From contig CALVIZ010000010.1 in the NCBI GenBank assembly GCA_944331865.1, positions 1-35,506 on the forward strand: DNA of 35,506 bases, read 5' to 3'. This document shows, one piece after another, positions 1 through 8,509 of the stretch (position 1 is its first letter; each line of letters starts with the position of its first letter). The position numbers and the translations under genes are program-made. Source of the DNA: an uncultured Bacilli bacterium. GTDB lineage: Bacteria; Bacillota_I; Bacilli_A; RF39; UBA660. Below the pieces are notes generated by a model. That model had not been told where the DNA came from, ran no database searches, and was given only the letters and a program-made list of their open reading frames with translations.

Positions 1-30
1 TCTGTAAGTAATTTCTTTAATTCAACGACT

Positions 31-72
31 AACTGCACATCATAAAGAAAACGTGCAGTTAAAATTTTATTT
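31..72 (+). terminator. Hairpin, possible terminator of the upstream gene
   Basis: AACTGCAC at 31-38 pairs perfectly with GTGCAGTT at 53-60, leaving a 14-base loop. An AT-rich, only partly T-rich stretch follows. This could end the gene upstream of the window (rpoC commonly precedes rpsL in Firmicutes, by general knowledge). The T-tract is poor, so the call is tentative. Confidence 0.4.
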
Positions 73-91
73 AATGATTGTTAGTTTTTTC

Positions 92-121
92 TTGACAAAC
101 ATATTATATTAATGGTATATT
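92..121 (+). promoter_or_regulatory. Promoter of the str operon
   Basis: TTGACA at 92-97 and TATATT at 116-121 are separated by 18 bases. This is a strong sigma-A type promoter placed about 95 bases before rpsL, so the transcript has a leader of roughly 85-90 bases. Confidence 0.7.
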
Positions 122-140
122 ATTTATGCATTTTAAAAAC

Positions 141-163
141 GGGTTCTGCTTAGGTGGAACCTA
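141..163 (+). promoter_or_regulatory. Leader hairpins upstream of rpsL
   Basis: GGTTC at 142-146 can pair with GAACC at 157-161. The overlapping TAGG at 151-154 can instead pair with CCTA at 160-163. The two helices exclude each other, as expected of a regulatory ribosomal-protein leader, but they are short and no known ligand motif was recognised. Confidence 0.3.
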
Positions 164-215
164 GTTTAAAGTAAATTTTGATACACCAGGATGTGTGTTA
201 ATGAAAGGAGGATTT

Positions 216-629
216 ATGCCTACAATTAATCAACTTGTAAAAAAGAATAGGAAAAGTAAAACTAAAAAAAGTAAAAGTCCGGTTTTAAATGTTGGATATA
301 ATACTTTAGAAAAGAAGCAAACTGATGCAAAGAGTCCACAAAAAAGAGGAGTTTGTGTTAAAGTTGCTACTAGAACACCTAAAAAACCGAATTCAGCTTT
401 AAGAAAATATGCACGTGTTAGATTATCAAATGGTAAAGAAATAGATGCATATATTCCAGGTGAAGGACATAATTTACAAGAACATAGTGTTGTATTAGTT
501 CGTGGAGGTCGTGTTAAAGACTTAATCGGGGTTCGTTATCATGTAGTTCGTGGTACACTTGATACACATGGCGTACAAGACAGAAAACAAGGCCGTAGTA
601 AATACGGAACAAAAAAAGAAAAGAAATAA
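216..629 (+). CDS. rpsL: 30S ribosomal protein S12
   Basis: Protein of 137 residues with the S12 signature region ([39 protein letters not shown]). S12 sits at the decoding centre of the 30S subunit and is the classic streptomycin target; the loop lysines are the common wild-type-like residues. The ATG at 216 is chosen over the upstream in-frame TTG at 195, because AAAGGAGG lies at 204-211 just before it and the family begins MPTINQL. It is the first gene of an rpsL-rpsG-fusA operon, with rpsG 19 bases downstream. The lysine-rich C-terminal tail is usual for low-GC Firmicutes. Confidence 0.97.
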   Translation: MPTINQLVKKNRKSKTKKSKSPVLNVGYNTLEKKQTDAKSPQKRGVCVKVATRTPKKPNSALRKYARVRLSNGKEIDAYIPGEGHNLQEHSVVLVRGGRVKDLIGVRYHVVRGTLDTHGVQDRKQGRSKYGTKKEKK

Positions 630-648
630 TAGATTAGGAGGATTATAA

Positions 649-1116
649 ATGCGTAAAAGAAGAGCAATAAAAAGAGATGTACTTCCAGATCCAATATATA
701 ATTCTAAGGTTGTTACTAAATTAGTTAATCAAATTATGACTAATGGTAAAAAAGGAACTGCTCAAAAAATATTATATGAAGCTTTTGAAATTGTCGAAAA
801 GCAAACAGGAAAGCCTGCGATGGAAGTATATAATGCTGCTTTAGAAAACATTAAACCAGCATTAGAAGTTAAATCGCGTCGTGTTGGTGGGTCTAATTAT
901 CAAGTTCCAGTAGAAGTAAAAGATGATAGAGCTCAAACTTTAGCACTGCGCTGGTTAGTTAATTATGCAAGATTAAGAAATGGAAAGGGAATGGCCATTA
1001 ATTTGGCAAATGAAATTATAGATGCAGCAAATGGTACTGGTGGTGCTGTTAAAAAGCGTGAAGATACACATAGAATGGCCGAAGCAAACAAAGCCTTTGC
1101 TCATTATAGGTGGTAG
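649..1116 (+). CDS. rpsG: 30S ribosomal protein S7
   Basis: Protein of 155 residues, full length for S7, starting [15 protein letters not shown]. It binds the 3' major domain of 16S rRNA and nucleates assembly of the 30S head. Conserved stretches [19 protein letters not shown] and [11 protein letters not shown] are all present. AGGAGG at 636-641 precedes the ATG by 7 bases. Its 3' end supplies the ribosome-binding site (AGGTGG at 1108-1113) of fusA, whose start lies 5 bases after the rpsG stop, so translation of the two is probably coupled. Confidence 0.97.
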   Translation: MRKRRAIKRDVLPDPIYNSKVVTKLVNQIMTNGKKGTAQKILYEAFEIVEKQTGKPAMEVYNAALENIKPALEVKSRRVGGSNYQVPVEVKDDRAQTLALRWLVNYARLRNGKGMAINLANEIIDAANGTGGAVKKREDTHRMAEANKAFAHYRW

Positions 1117-1121
1117 GCTTT

Positions 1122-3203
1122 ATGGCAAGAGATGTATCATTAGATAAAATTAGAAATATAGGTATAATGGCTCATATTGATGCTGGAAAGACAACAACAA
1201 CTGAAAGAATTTTATTTCATACGGGTAAAATTCATAAAATTGGTGAAACTCATGATGGAGAATCACAAATGGACTGGATGGAACAAGAAAAAGAAAGAGG
1301 TATTACAATTACTAGTGCGGCTACTACTGCCCACTGGAAAGGATATCGTCTTAATATAATAGATACTCCAGGCCATGTTGATTTTACTGTTGAAGTTTCA
1401 AGAAGTTTAAGAGTTCTTGATGGTGCTGTTGCTTTGCTTGATGCTCAAGCTGGTGTTGAACCACAAACTGAAACTGTATGGCGTCAAGCTGACACATTTA
1501 AAGTTCCAAGAATGATTATGTGTAATAAAATGGCAAAATTAGGAGCTAACTTTGAATATAGTTTAGAAACTATTAAAAAGAGATTGGGGGTTAATGCTAA
1601 ACCTATTGAATGGCCTATTGGAGCTGAATCTGAATTTAAAGGTATTATAGATTTAGTTAATTTAAAAGCTTATGAATATGATGGTAAAGAAGCAGAAGAT
1701 GCTAAAGAAATACCTATTCCTGAAGATTTAGTAGAATTAGCAAATACAAAAAGAGCTGAATTAGTTGAATCTGTTGTTGAATTTGATGACAATTTAATGG
1801 AAAAATATTTAAATGGTGAAGAATTATCTGTTGATGAAATTAAATCTTTAATTAGAAAAGGTACTTTGGATGTTAAGTTTTTCCCAGTATTATGTGGAGA
1901 TGCTTTATCAAATAAAGGTATAAAATTATTATTAGATGCAATAGTTGATTATATGCCTGCACCAACTGATGTTGCAGCAATAGAATGTATGGATAAAGAT
2001 GGAAAAGACATTTTAAGACATCCAAGTGATTCTGAACCTTTTACAGCTTTAGCATTTAAAATTGCAACAGATCCATATGTTGGTAGACTTGCATTTTTTA
2101 GAGTTTACTCTGGTCATTTACAAAGTGGTTCTTATGTACTTTGTACAAATGCTGCAGGTAAAAAAGAAAAAGAAAGAATTGGAAGAATTCTACAAATGCA
2201 TGCTAATCATCGTCAAGAAATTACCGATGTATATTGTGGTGAAATCGCTGCTGCTGTTGGATTAAAATCAACTACAACTGCTGACACATTATGTGATGAA
2301 AAAAATCCATGTATTATGAAAGGAATGGAATTCCCACTTCCTGTTATTGATGAAGCTATTGAACCAAAATCAAAAGCTGATCAAGAAAAAATGGCTATAG
2401 CTTTACAAAAATTAGCTGAAGAAGATCCTACTTTTAAATATAAAACTGACCCTGAAACTGGTCAAACTGTTATAAGTGGTATGGGTGAACTTCACTTAGA
2501 TATTCAAGTTGATAGAATGCGTCGTGAATTTAATGTTGAAGCTAATATTGGTCGTCCACAAGTTGCTTATCGTGAAACAATAACTCAAGCAGCTGAATGT
2601 GAAGGAAAATATATTAAACAATCTGGTGGTCGTGGACAATATGGTCATGTTTGGGTTAAATTTGAACCAAATCCTGAAAAAGGATATGAATTTGTTGATG
2701 CAATAGTTGGTGGTGTAGTTCCAAGAGAATATATACCAGTAACTGATAAAGGATTACAAGAAGCAATGGCTGGTGGTATTCTTGCAGGATATCCAATGGT
2801 TGATGTTAAAGCAACATTGTTTGATGGTTCTTATCATGATGTTGACTCATCAGAAATGGCCTTTAAAATTGCAGCTTCTATGGCTTTAAAAGAAGCTAAG
2901 AATAAATGTAAACCTGTATTACTTGAACCAATTATGAAGGTTGAAGTAGTAATACCTGATGAATATATGGGTAATGTTATGGGAGATTTAACTTCTCGTC
3001 GTGGTAAACCAATGGGTAATGAATCACGTGGTAATGCATTATCAATTAATGCAATGGTACCACTTGCAGAAATGTTTGGTTATGCTACAAGCCTTCGTTC
3101 AAATACTCAAGGTCGTGGAAACTTCACTATGACATTAGATCATTATGAAGAAGTTCCTAAAGGAATTGCTGAAGAAATTATTAAGAAAAATAGCATAAAT
3201 TAA
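1122..3203 (+). CDS. fusA: Elongation factor G
   Basis: GTPase of 693 residues that drives ribosomal translocation and, with ribosome recycling factor, subunit splitting. Visible motifs are G1 AHIDAGKT (residues 17-24), switch region [10 protein letters not shown]3 DTPGHVDF, and the domain IV/V regions [10 protein letters not shown] and [17 protein letters not shown]. The ATG at 1122 is preferred to 1110 because it matches the family start ([16 protein letters not shown]) and follows AGGTGG. One oddity: the G4 motif, normally NKxD, reads NKMA (residues 135-138, codon GCA at 1533-1535), so the aspartate that normally recognises guanine is absent. The rest of the gene is intact and the position in the str operon argues that this is the housekeeping copy. 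Confidence 0.96.
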   Translation: MARDVSLDKIRNIGIMAHIDAGKTTTTERILFHTGKIHKIGETHDGESQMDWMEQEKERGITITSAATTAHWKGYRLNIIDTPGHVDFTVEVSRSLRVLDGAVALLDAQAGVEPQTETVWRQADTFKVPRMIMCNKMAKLGANFEYSLETIKKRLGVNAKPIEWPIGAESEFKGIIDLVNLKAYEYDGKEAEDAKEIPIPEDLVELANTKRAELVESVVEFDDNLMEKYLNGEELSVDEIKSLIRKGTLDVKFFPVLCGDALSNKGIKLLLDAIVDYMPAPTDVAAIECMDKDGKDILRHPSDSEPFTALAFKIATDPYVGRLAFFRVYSGHLQSGSYVLCTNAAGKKEKERIGRILQMHANHRQEITDVYCGEIAAAVGLKSTTTADTLCDEKNPCIMKGMEFPLPVIDEAIEPKSKADQEKMAIALQKLAEEDPTFKYKTDPETGQTVISGMGELHLDIQVDRMRREFNVEANIGRPQVAYRETITQAAECEGKYIKQSGGRGQYGHVWVKFEPNPEKGYEFVDAIVGGVVPREYIPVTDKGLQEAMAGGILAGYPMVDVKATLFDGSYHDVDSSEMAFKIAASMALKEAKNKCKPVLLEPIMKVEVVIPDEYMGNVMGDLTSRRGKPMGNESRGNALSINAMVPLAEMFGYATSLRSNTQGRGNFTMTLDHYEEVPKGIAEEIIKKNSIN

Positions 3204-3211
3204 GAATAATA

Positions 3212-3246
3212 CTTGAAAAATTTTCAAGCATTAGATAAAATATAAT
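3212..3246 (+). promoter_or_regulatory. Promoter and palindrome upstream of tuf
   Basis: TTGAAA at 3213-3218 and TAAAAT at 3236-3241 are spaced by 17 bases, giving tuf its own promoter in addition to readthrough from fusA. The -35 lies within the 17-base palindrome CTTGAAAA-A-TTTTCAAG (3212-3228). This could be an operator or a weak hairpin ending fusA transcription. AAGGAGG at 3259-3265 is the tuf ribosome-binding site. Confidence 0.5.
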
Positions 3247-3274
3247 AGTAATAGAAAAAAGGAGGAATATTATT

Positions 3275-4441
3275 ATGGCAAGAGAAAAATTTGATCGTTC
3301 AAAAGAACATGTTAATATTGGTACAATTGGTCACGTTGACCATGGTAAAACAACATTAACTGCTGCGATCACTAAATATTTTGGAACATTTGTTGATTAT
3401 GCTGATATCGATAAAGCTCCAGAAGAAAGAGAAAGAGGTATAACAATCAACACTGCACACGTTGAATATGAAACTGATAAACGTCACTATGCACATGTTG
3501 ACTGTCCAGGACATGCCGATTATGTTAAAAACATGATTACAGGTGCAGCTCAAATGGATGGAGCAATTCTTGTTGTATCTGCTGCTGATGGTCCAATGCC
3601 ACAAACTAGAGAACATATTTTATTATCTCGTCAAGTTGGTGTGCCTAAGATCGTGGTTTACATGAATAAATGTGACCAAGTTGATGATCCAGAATTACTA
3701 GATTTAGTAGAAATGGAAATTAGAGAATTATTAGGAGAATATCAATTTGATTCAGATTGTCCTATAATTCGTGGTAGTGCTTTAAAAGCTCTAGAAGGTG
3801 ATGAAGCAGCTGCTCAAAGTATTCGTGATTTAATGGCTGCAGTTGATTCTTATATCGATGCTCCAGTTCGTGATACTGACAAACCATTCTTAATGAGTAT
3901 TGAAGATGTATTCACAATTTCTGGACGTGGTACAGTTGTTACTGGTCGTGTTGAAAGAGGAAAAGTTAGCCTTAATGAAGAAGTTGAAATTGTTGGTTTA
4001 AAACCTACAAAGAAAACAGTTGTTACTGGTATTGAAATGTTTAGAAAATCACTTGACTTTGCTCAAGCTGGTGACAATGCTGGAGTTTTACTTCGTGGTA
4101 TTGCTCGTGATGAAGTAGAACGTGGACAAGTTTTAGCTAAACCAGGAAGTGTTACACCTCATACAAAATTTAAAGCTGGTGTTTATGTACTTTCTAAAGA
4201 AGAAGGTGGAAGACATACTCCATTCTTCTCAAACTACAGACCACAATTCTATTTCAGAACAACTGATGTTACTGGTGTAATTGAATTACCAGAAGGTGTA
4301 GAAATGGTTATGCCTGGAGATAATGTAGACATGACTGTTGAATTAATTGCTCCAGTTGCTCTTGAAAATGGTACTAAATTCTCTATCCGTGAAGGTGGAA
4401 GAACTGTTGGTGCTGGTGTAGTATCTGAAATTATAAAATAA
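3275..4441 (+). CDS. tuf: Elongation factor Tu
   Basis: GTPase of 388 residues that delivers aminoacyl-tRNA to the ribosomal A site. G1 GHVDHGKT, switch I region [15 protein letters not shown]3 DCPGHADY and G4 NKCD are all present, followed by the two beta-barrel domains ending [17 protein letters not shown]. Compared from memory with Bacillus EF-Tu (396 residues), the segment between the P-loop and switch I ([20 protein letters not shown]) is about six residues shorter. It resembles the compact form typical of alphaproteobacteria (ITKYFGEF...). It also uses more C- and G-ending codons than its neighbours, as expected of very high expression. It stands alone, bounded by its own promoter and a strong terminator. 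Confidence 0.97.
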   Translation: MAREKFDRSKEHVNIGTIGHVDHGKTTLTAAITKYFGTFVDYADIDKAPEERERGITINTAHVEYETDKRHYAHVDCPGHADYVKNMITGAAQMDGAILVVSAADGPMPQTREHILLSRQVGVPKIVVYMNKCDQVDDPELLDLVEMEIRELLGEYQFDSDCPIIRGSALKALEGDEAAAQSIRDLMAAVDSYIDAPVRDTDKPFLMSIEDVFTISGRGTVVTGRVERGKVSLNEEVEIVGLKPTKKTVVTGIEMFRKSLDFAQAGDNAGVLLRGIARDEVERGQVLAKPGSVTPHTKFKAGVYVLSKEEGGRHTPFFSNYRPQFYFRTTDVTGVIELPEGVEMVMPGDNVDMTVELIAPVALENGTKFSIREGGRTVGAGVVSEIIK

Positions 4442-4459
4442 TTTAAAGATATAAAATAA

Positions 4460-4488
4460 ACTATTGGTTTTGACCAATAGTTTTTTTG
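4460..4488 (+). terminator. Terminator of tuf
   Basis: ACTATTGGT (4460-4468) and ACCAATAGT (4473-4481) form a perfect 9-bp stem with loop TTTG, followed by a run of T. It also separates tuf from the convergent repressor gene. Confidence 0.9.
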
Positions 4489-4491
4489 TGC

Positions 4492-4728
4492 TTATTTTTT
4501 TTCTAATATTGATTTAGGATAGGACTTATAAACATCAGTTTTTCCAACTAAATAGTCAATAGATGTATTATAAAATATTGCTAATTCATATAAATAGTTA
4601 ATGGGAATTAGCCTTTTTCCTATTTCGTATTCACTATATTGTTGTTGTTTTATACCTAATGCTTTAGCAACATCACTTTGTTTTAAATCTTTATCTTCTC
4701 TAATTTCTTTTAATCTTTGTATATTCAT
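4492..4728 (-). CDS. Xre-family HTH transcriptional repressor
   Basis: Small 78-residue protein that is almost entirely one HTH_3 (Cro/C1) domain (residues about 5-62: LKEIREDKDLKQSDVAKAL, QQQYSEYEIGKR, LAIFYNTSIDYLVGKT). Such proteins bind palindromic DNA as dimers. TAGGAGAAG (complement of 4732-4740) precedes the ATG. It faces a surface protein gene across a 113-base gap that holds three copies of a TACAAAA-N4-TTTTGTA palindrome, the obvious operators. It therefore probably represses its own gene and the divergent one. The effector or signal is unknown. Confidence 0.85.
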   Translation of the reverse strand: MNIQRLKEIREDKDLKQSDVAKALGIKQQQYSEYEIGKRLIPINYLYELAIFYNTSIDYLVGKTDVYKSYPKSILEKK

Positions 4729-4754
4729 TTTCTTCTCCTAAATATATTTTGCCA

Positions 4755-4828
4755 AACAAAACATATATTGTATTGACATTACAAAACATCTTTTGTAAAA
4801 TTATATTGTATACAAAATATGTTTTGTA
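4755..4828. promoter_or_regulatory. Triple operator and divergent promoter region
   Basis: Two perfect palindromes TACAAAA-N4-TTTTGTA lie at 4780-4797 and 4811-4828, and a third copy with one mismatch per arm at 4755-4772. A rightward promoter, TTGACA (4773-4778), 17 bases, TAAAAT (4796-4801), is interleaved with them. A bound dimer at 4780 would cover the spacer and part of the -10, and one at 4811 would cover the transcription start. Identical arms and spacing imply one regulator, most likely the adjacent Xre protein (inference). Confidence 0.75.
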
Positions 4829-4841
4829 TAGGGTGTAGTAA

Positions 4842-6485
4842 ATGAAAAAGAAGTATGTAGTAATATTTAGCGTTCTATTAATAGTATCGGTATTAATTTA
4901 TATTTGTATACCTAAAGAAAAAGAAGAAGTAGAAGATACTGAAACAAATGTAAATAAAAATGGTTTTTTAACTTTAATGTTAGAACAAGATGATGGGTCT
5001 TATCAAAAGTCTTCATCAAATACATGGCCAGGGGATGGTTATGCTTTTAATAATGAACTATCTGGTTGTGAAAGAGGTGGATAATTAGTATATGATAGAG
5101 AGACAAATATAGTCAAATTAATAAGTAGTGGATCAGATAAATGTTATGTCTATTTTGATAAATATAATGTAGCAAAGATAACTAATGTAACAAGCACAAA
5201 AACAACAAATAGTGTAACTTTAACAGTAACAACAGAAGCTGGAGAAAACCCATTAGAAAAATATTATTTCAGCAAAGATGATGGACAATCATATCAAGAA
5301 AGTAGTACTAACACATATACATTTAGTAATTTAAATTATGGAACAACTTATACATTTAAGGTATATGCAAAAGATACATTAGGATATGAAACAAATGAAG
5401 AAAGTATAGAAGTAACAACAAATGCATATGTAAATCCAACAGTAAATAGTATAACAGTAACAAGTAAAACGACAAGTTCAATAAGTATAAGTGTAAGTGC
5501 CAGTGGAGGAACAAATAGTGTAGCAACATATTATTATTCAATAAATAATGGTGCATATACAAGTAGCAGTAGTAATACCAAAACATTTACAGGATTAAGT
5601 AAAGGAACAACATATACAATAAAAGTATATGTAAAAGATACAAATGGAGTATCATCAAGTGAAAAGACAACAAGTGCTCAAACAAAAAGTGAAATACTCA
5701 TAGCAGATGTTTGTAGTAATGGAACAAATTTAGCAACATGTATAAAAAATTATTATAATGAAGCAGGATCAGATATGTCTAGTATGTACTATCATACAAG
5801 TAGTTTAGCAAATAGTGCAGGAGATAACTCATATAGATATGCTGGAGCCAATCCAAATAATTATGTATGCTTTGGAACAGATGCAAGTACATGCCCAGGA
5901 GATAACTTATATAGAATAATTGGAGTATTTGGAAGTGAAGTAAAACTAATTAAATCAACTAGTTATGGTAATTATGCTTGGAGTACATCTGGCAATACTT
6001 GGGCAAGATCTAGTCTAAAAAGAACTTTAAATTCAACATTTTTAAACAGTTTTTCTACAGTTTGGCAAAATAAAATTATATCATATACATGGTATGTTGA
6101 AGGATATGATCAAAAAGAAGTACCTCCTAAAAGTTTTTATGATGCAGAAAGTAGTGGAACAACTTGGAATGGTAAGATTGGGTTAATGTATATAAGTGAT
6201 TATGGATATGCAGCAAGTAATAATTATTGGACAACAACATTATGGGATTATGACTTGGCAACAAACTCAAATTGGCTATATTTAGGAACTGAAGAATGGC
6301 CAATTACAAGAGATAAATTTTTTCAATATGATACTTTTTATATTCGAGATAATGGTGACATTAATTGGCAAGGTGGCTTTAATCAAGGTTATACTTATGC
6401 GGTTCGGCCTTGTTTTTACTTAACATCTTCCACAACTTATGTCTCCGGATCTGGAACAAGTTCTGACCCAATTAGGATAAATTAA
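4842..6485 (+). pseudogene. Cell-surface protein with FN3-like repeats, interrupted by one in-frame stop
   Basis: One reading frame runs from the ATG at 4842 to TAA at 6483-6485, broken only by TAA at 5082-5084. Before the stop are an N-terminal membrane anchor (MKKKYVVIFSVLLIVSVLIY) and a short extracellular stretch ending LSGCERGG. After it come LVYDRETNIVKL...DKCYVYFD, two beta-rich fibronectin-III-like repeats (about 5190-5430 and 5440-5690), and a C-terminal domain rich in W and Y ending AVRPCFYLTSS...GTSSDPIRIN. That domain resembles the C-type-lectin-like or DUF6273-like tails of gut Firmicutes surface proteins (recognition from memory). The uninterrupted frame on both sides implies a recent nonsense change, a sequencing error, or readthrough. 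As written, only an 80-residue anchored peptide is made. Codon use is strongly biased to ACA and AGT, unlike neighbouring genes. Confidence 0.75.
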
Positions 6486-6533
6486 CAATATAAATGTTAA
6501 AATAAAAAAGGTAAAATTTTGTATTAGTAAAAT

Positions 6534-6565
6534 AAAAACTAGAATTTTTTGCTATTCTAGTTTTT
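6534..6565. terminator. Bidirectional terminator
   Basis: AAAAACTAGAAT (6534-6545) pairs with ATTCTAGTTTTT (6554-6565). The T-run on one strand and the A-run on the other let it end both the surface protein gene and the convergent FemAB gene, whose stop codon lies inside the stem. Confidence 0.85.
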
Positions 6566-7780
6566 ATTAAATTCTTTTGCTAGTAGTCCACTTTTTAATA
6601 GATGATTATATTTAGATTCATCAATTATTAAATCAAATTCACCTATATATTCATATATATCAGGATTAAAGCCATTTTTAAAACGATTTAAACCATGATA
6701 AGGGTTATCTATACTATCAATGGTTACGCCGTTTAAATCAGCATATTTATAGTGTTCTTTATAAAATTCCAATATAGCATAATATAGAAAATAATTAGAT
6801 GGATACCTTTTTAAATCTTTATCATAGCCACTTATATGTATAGTTATTCTATTATTATATTTTATAATCATAGCACCTGCTACATAAATAGTATTTTCTG
6901 TATTAATATACTTTGATGCTTCTGTAATATCATTTTTATAAGATAATAGGTTTTTATCAGAATTCATTTTAGCATTTATTATATTTGCACTATTACTTTT
7001 TACTATTTTTTGAGCAAATTCACTATTTTTCTTTAATTCATAATTATAGTAATTTTGGGAATTTATTAAATAATATTTGTAATCTACTTTTACTAGAAAA
7101 AAATCTATATCATTTTGTTTACTAAATACATTATATAAATCATTATAATGATAAGCATTTTTTTCTATTTTATCTTTAATAAAATTATAAAAAATATTAA
7201 TTTTAGATACATCAGCTTTTTCTAAAACTAATCCTTTTCTAATTCCTTTTTTAACTTTATTTCTAGTATTTTTATTTAATTTATTGATGTCAAATTCTTC
7301 TAAATTGACTATAGCATTTATTCTTGGTAATAATGCTTCAAAATTGGAATTGCTTTTTAATTTTTTGTATCCGCAATTAATTAATATATTAATAATATTA
7401 TAATTTGTGTTGTATTCAAAATTATTATTTTTCTTATTTAGTTTTCCAATTGCTATTTCAGGATTAATTTTTATAAAAACAAAATTTTTCTTTTTATAAT
7501 ATTCTTTTATTTCTCTAGTAAATGCTTCTAAAACAAATTTATTAGAGTAATCTACTAAAAAACCTCTAGGAGAATAACCATAGTAATAATTACCTATCTT
7601 TTTATATAATACTAAAGCTGCAGCAATAATTTTATTATCACTTATTAGTCCTACAAATTCATAATCATAACCTTCTTCAGCTTTAAGTATAGCATAACTT
7701 GATGTTTGATATGAATTGCCAATTATGCTTTCTCTTACAAATGTATTAAAATCTTCTAAAGATAGTTCTTTTAAATACAT
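6557..7780 (-). CDS. FemAB/MurM-family peptidoglycan bridge aminoacyltransferase
   Basis: Protein of 407 residues with the FemAB architecture: two GNAT-like halves, with an N-terminal SYQTSSYAILKAEEGYDYEF, the YYGYSPRGFLVDY segment that is typical of the family, and a C-terminal YALDLNGV-like motif (YADLNGVTID) followed by GLNRFKNGF. Such enzymes add amino acids from aminoacyl-tRNA to the lysine of lipid-linked peptidoglycan precursors at the cytoplasmic membrane face. A coiled-coil insertion seen in FemA is partly present (NTRNKVKKGIRKGL). The ATG at 7780 follows AAAGGAGAA and is preferred to an upstream in-frame codon at 7807. It is monocistronic. Its presence implies a walled cell. The amino acid transferred cannot be told from sequence. 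Confidence 0.88.
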   Translation of the reverse strand: MYLKELSLEDFNTFVRESIIGNSYQTSSYAILKAEEGYDYEFVGLISDNKIIAAALVLYKKIGNYYYGYSPRGFLVDYSNKFVLEAFTREIKEYYKKKNFVFIKINPEIAIGKLNKKNNNFEYNTNYNIINILINCGYKKLKSNSNFEALLPRINAIVNLEEFDINKLNKNTRNKVKKGIRKGLVLEKADVSKINIFYNFIKDKIEKNAYHYNDLYNVFSKQNDIDFFLVKVDYKYYLINSQNYYNYELKKNSEFAQKIVKSNSANIINAKMNSDKNLLSYKNDITEASKYINTENTIYVAGAMIIKYNNRITIHISGYDKDLKRYPSNYFLYYAILEFYKEHYKYADLNGVTIDSIDNPYHGLNRFKNGFNPDIYEYIGEFDLIIDESKYNHLLKSGLLAKEFNKN

Positions 7781-7828
7781 AAAATTCTCCTTTCGTATAA
7801 GAAACAATTATATCATAAATAAAATTTA

Positions 7829-7856
7829 TTGACAACTTTTAAATAAATGTTAAAAT
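7829..7856 (+). promoter_or_regulatory. Promoter of the DUF308 gene
   Basis: TTGACA at 7829-7834 and TAAAAT at 7851-7856 are spaced by 16 bases. AGGTGAT at 7863-7869 is the ribosome-binding site for the ATG at 7873. Confidence 0.6.
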
Positions 7857-7872
7857 TATATTAGGTGATGTT

Positions 7873-8451
7873 ATGGCTGCTCAATTTAAAAAAAGTATAG
7901 AAAATATTTATAATAAAATGATTGTATTTTCAATAATTACATCAATTATTACAATTATAGTAGGTACAATATTATTGTTTTTGCCCGATTTAACAAATAA
8001 AGTTGTTGGAATTATTACTGGGGTTATATTTGTATTATTTGGTTTAACTTCTGTTTATAAATATTTAAAAAGAGATGGAGCAAAGATTTATACTCTTAAT
8101 CTTGTATTTTCAATATTATATTTAGTTTTAGGTGTGGTAATTATTATCTTCCCATTTAGCGTAATTGAATTTGTAACAGTTTGTTTAGGTTTATTTTTAA
8201 TTATAAATGGAGCTACTAAAATAAATTATGGATTATGGCTTAAAAGAGGTAGTTGTAGTGCGTGGTTAATTACTTTAATTGCTGGCTCTTTTTTAGGAGT
8301 TTTAGGAATAATGATGATATTTAATCCTTTTACTTCTTATGCATTAACTCAAATCGTCGGAGCATTTCTAATTATGTCTGGAGTAATTAATTTAAGTGAT
8401 GCTATTACTTTTAAAGCTGCCGCTAAAGAAATAATGGAAATATTTTGGTAA
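7873..8451 (+). CDS. DUF308/HdeD-family membrane protein
   Basis: Protein of 192 residues with about six hydrophobic helices arranged as three repeats of a helix pair (roughly residues 17-40, 44-62, 72-92, 95-112, 128-147, 151-172). Glycine-rich turns such as VGTILLFLPDL and LGVVIIIFPFSV are characteristic of the DUF308/HdeD family. HdeD is linked to acid stress in Escherichia coli, but the biochemical role of the family is not established and none should be assumed here. The gene has its own promoter and a terminator just downstream, so it is probably a single-gene unit. Confidence 0.8.
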   Translation: MAAQFKKSIENIYNKMIVFSIITSIITIIVGTILLFLPDLTNKVVGIITGVIFVLFGLTSVYKYLKRDGAKIYTLNLVFSILYLVLGVVIIIFPFSVIEFVTVCLGLFLIINGATKINYGLWLKRGSCSAWLITLIAGSFLGVLGIMMIFNPFTSYALTQIVGAFLIMSGVINLSDAITFKAAAKEIMEIFW

Positions 8452-8453
8452 TT

Positions 8454-8477
8454 AAACTGCTTAAGTGCAGTTTTTTT
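8454..8477 (+). terminator. Terminator of the DUF308 gene
   Basis: AAACTGC (8454-8460) pairs with GCAGTTT (8467-8473), loop TTAAGT, followed by more T. Confidence 0.85.
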
Positions 8478-8509
8478 ATTTTTGTGATATACTTATATTG
8501 GTGATTAAA

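Noticed and set aside
5356-5586. Leftward open frame rich in Leu, Tyr and His opposite the surface protein
   Set aside because: It is the reverse of repetitive ACA/AGT-rich codons and has no ribosome-binding site; a shadow of the coding strand.
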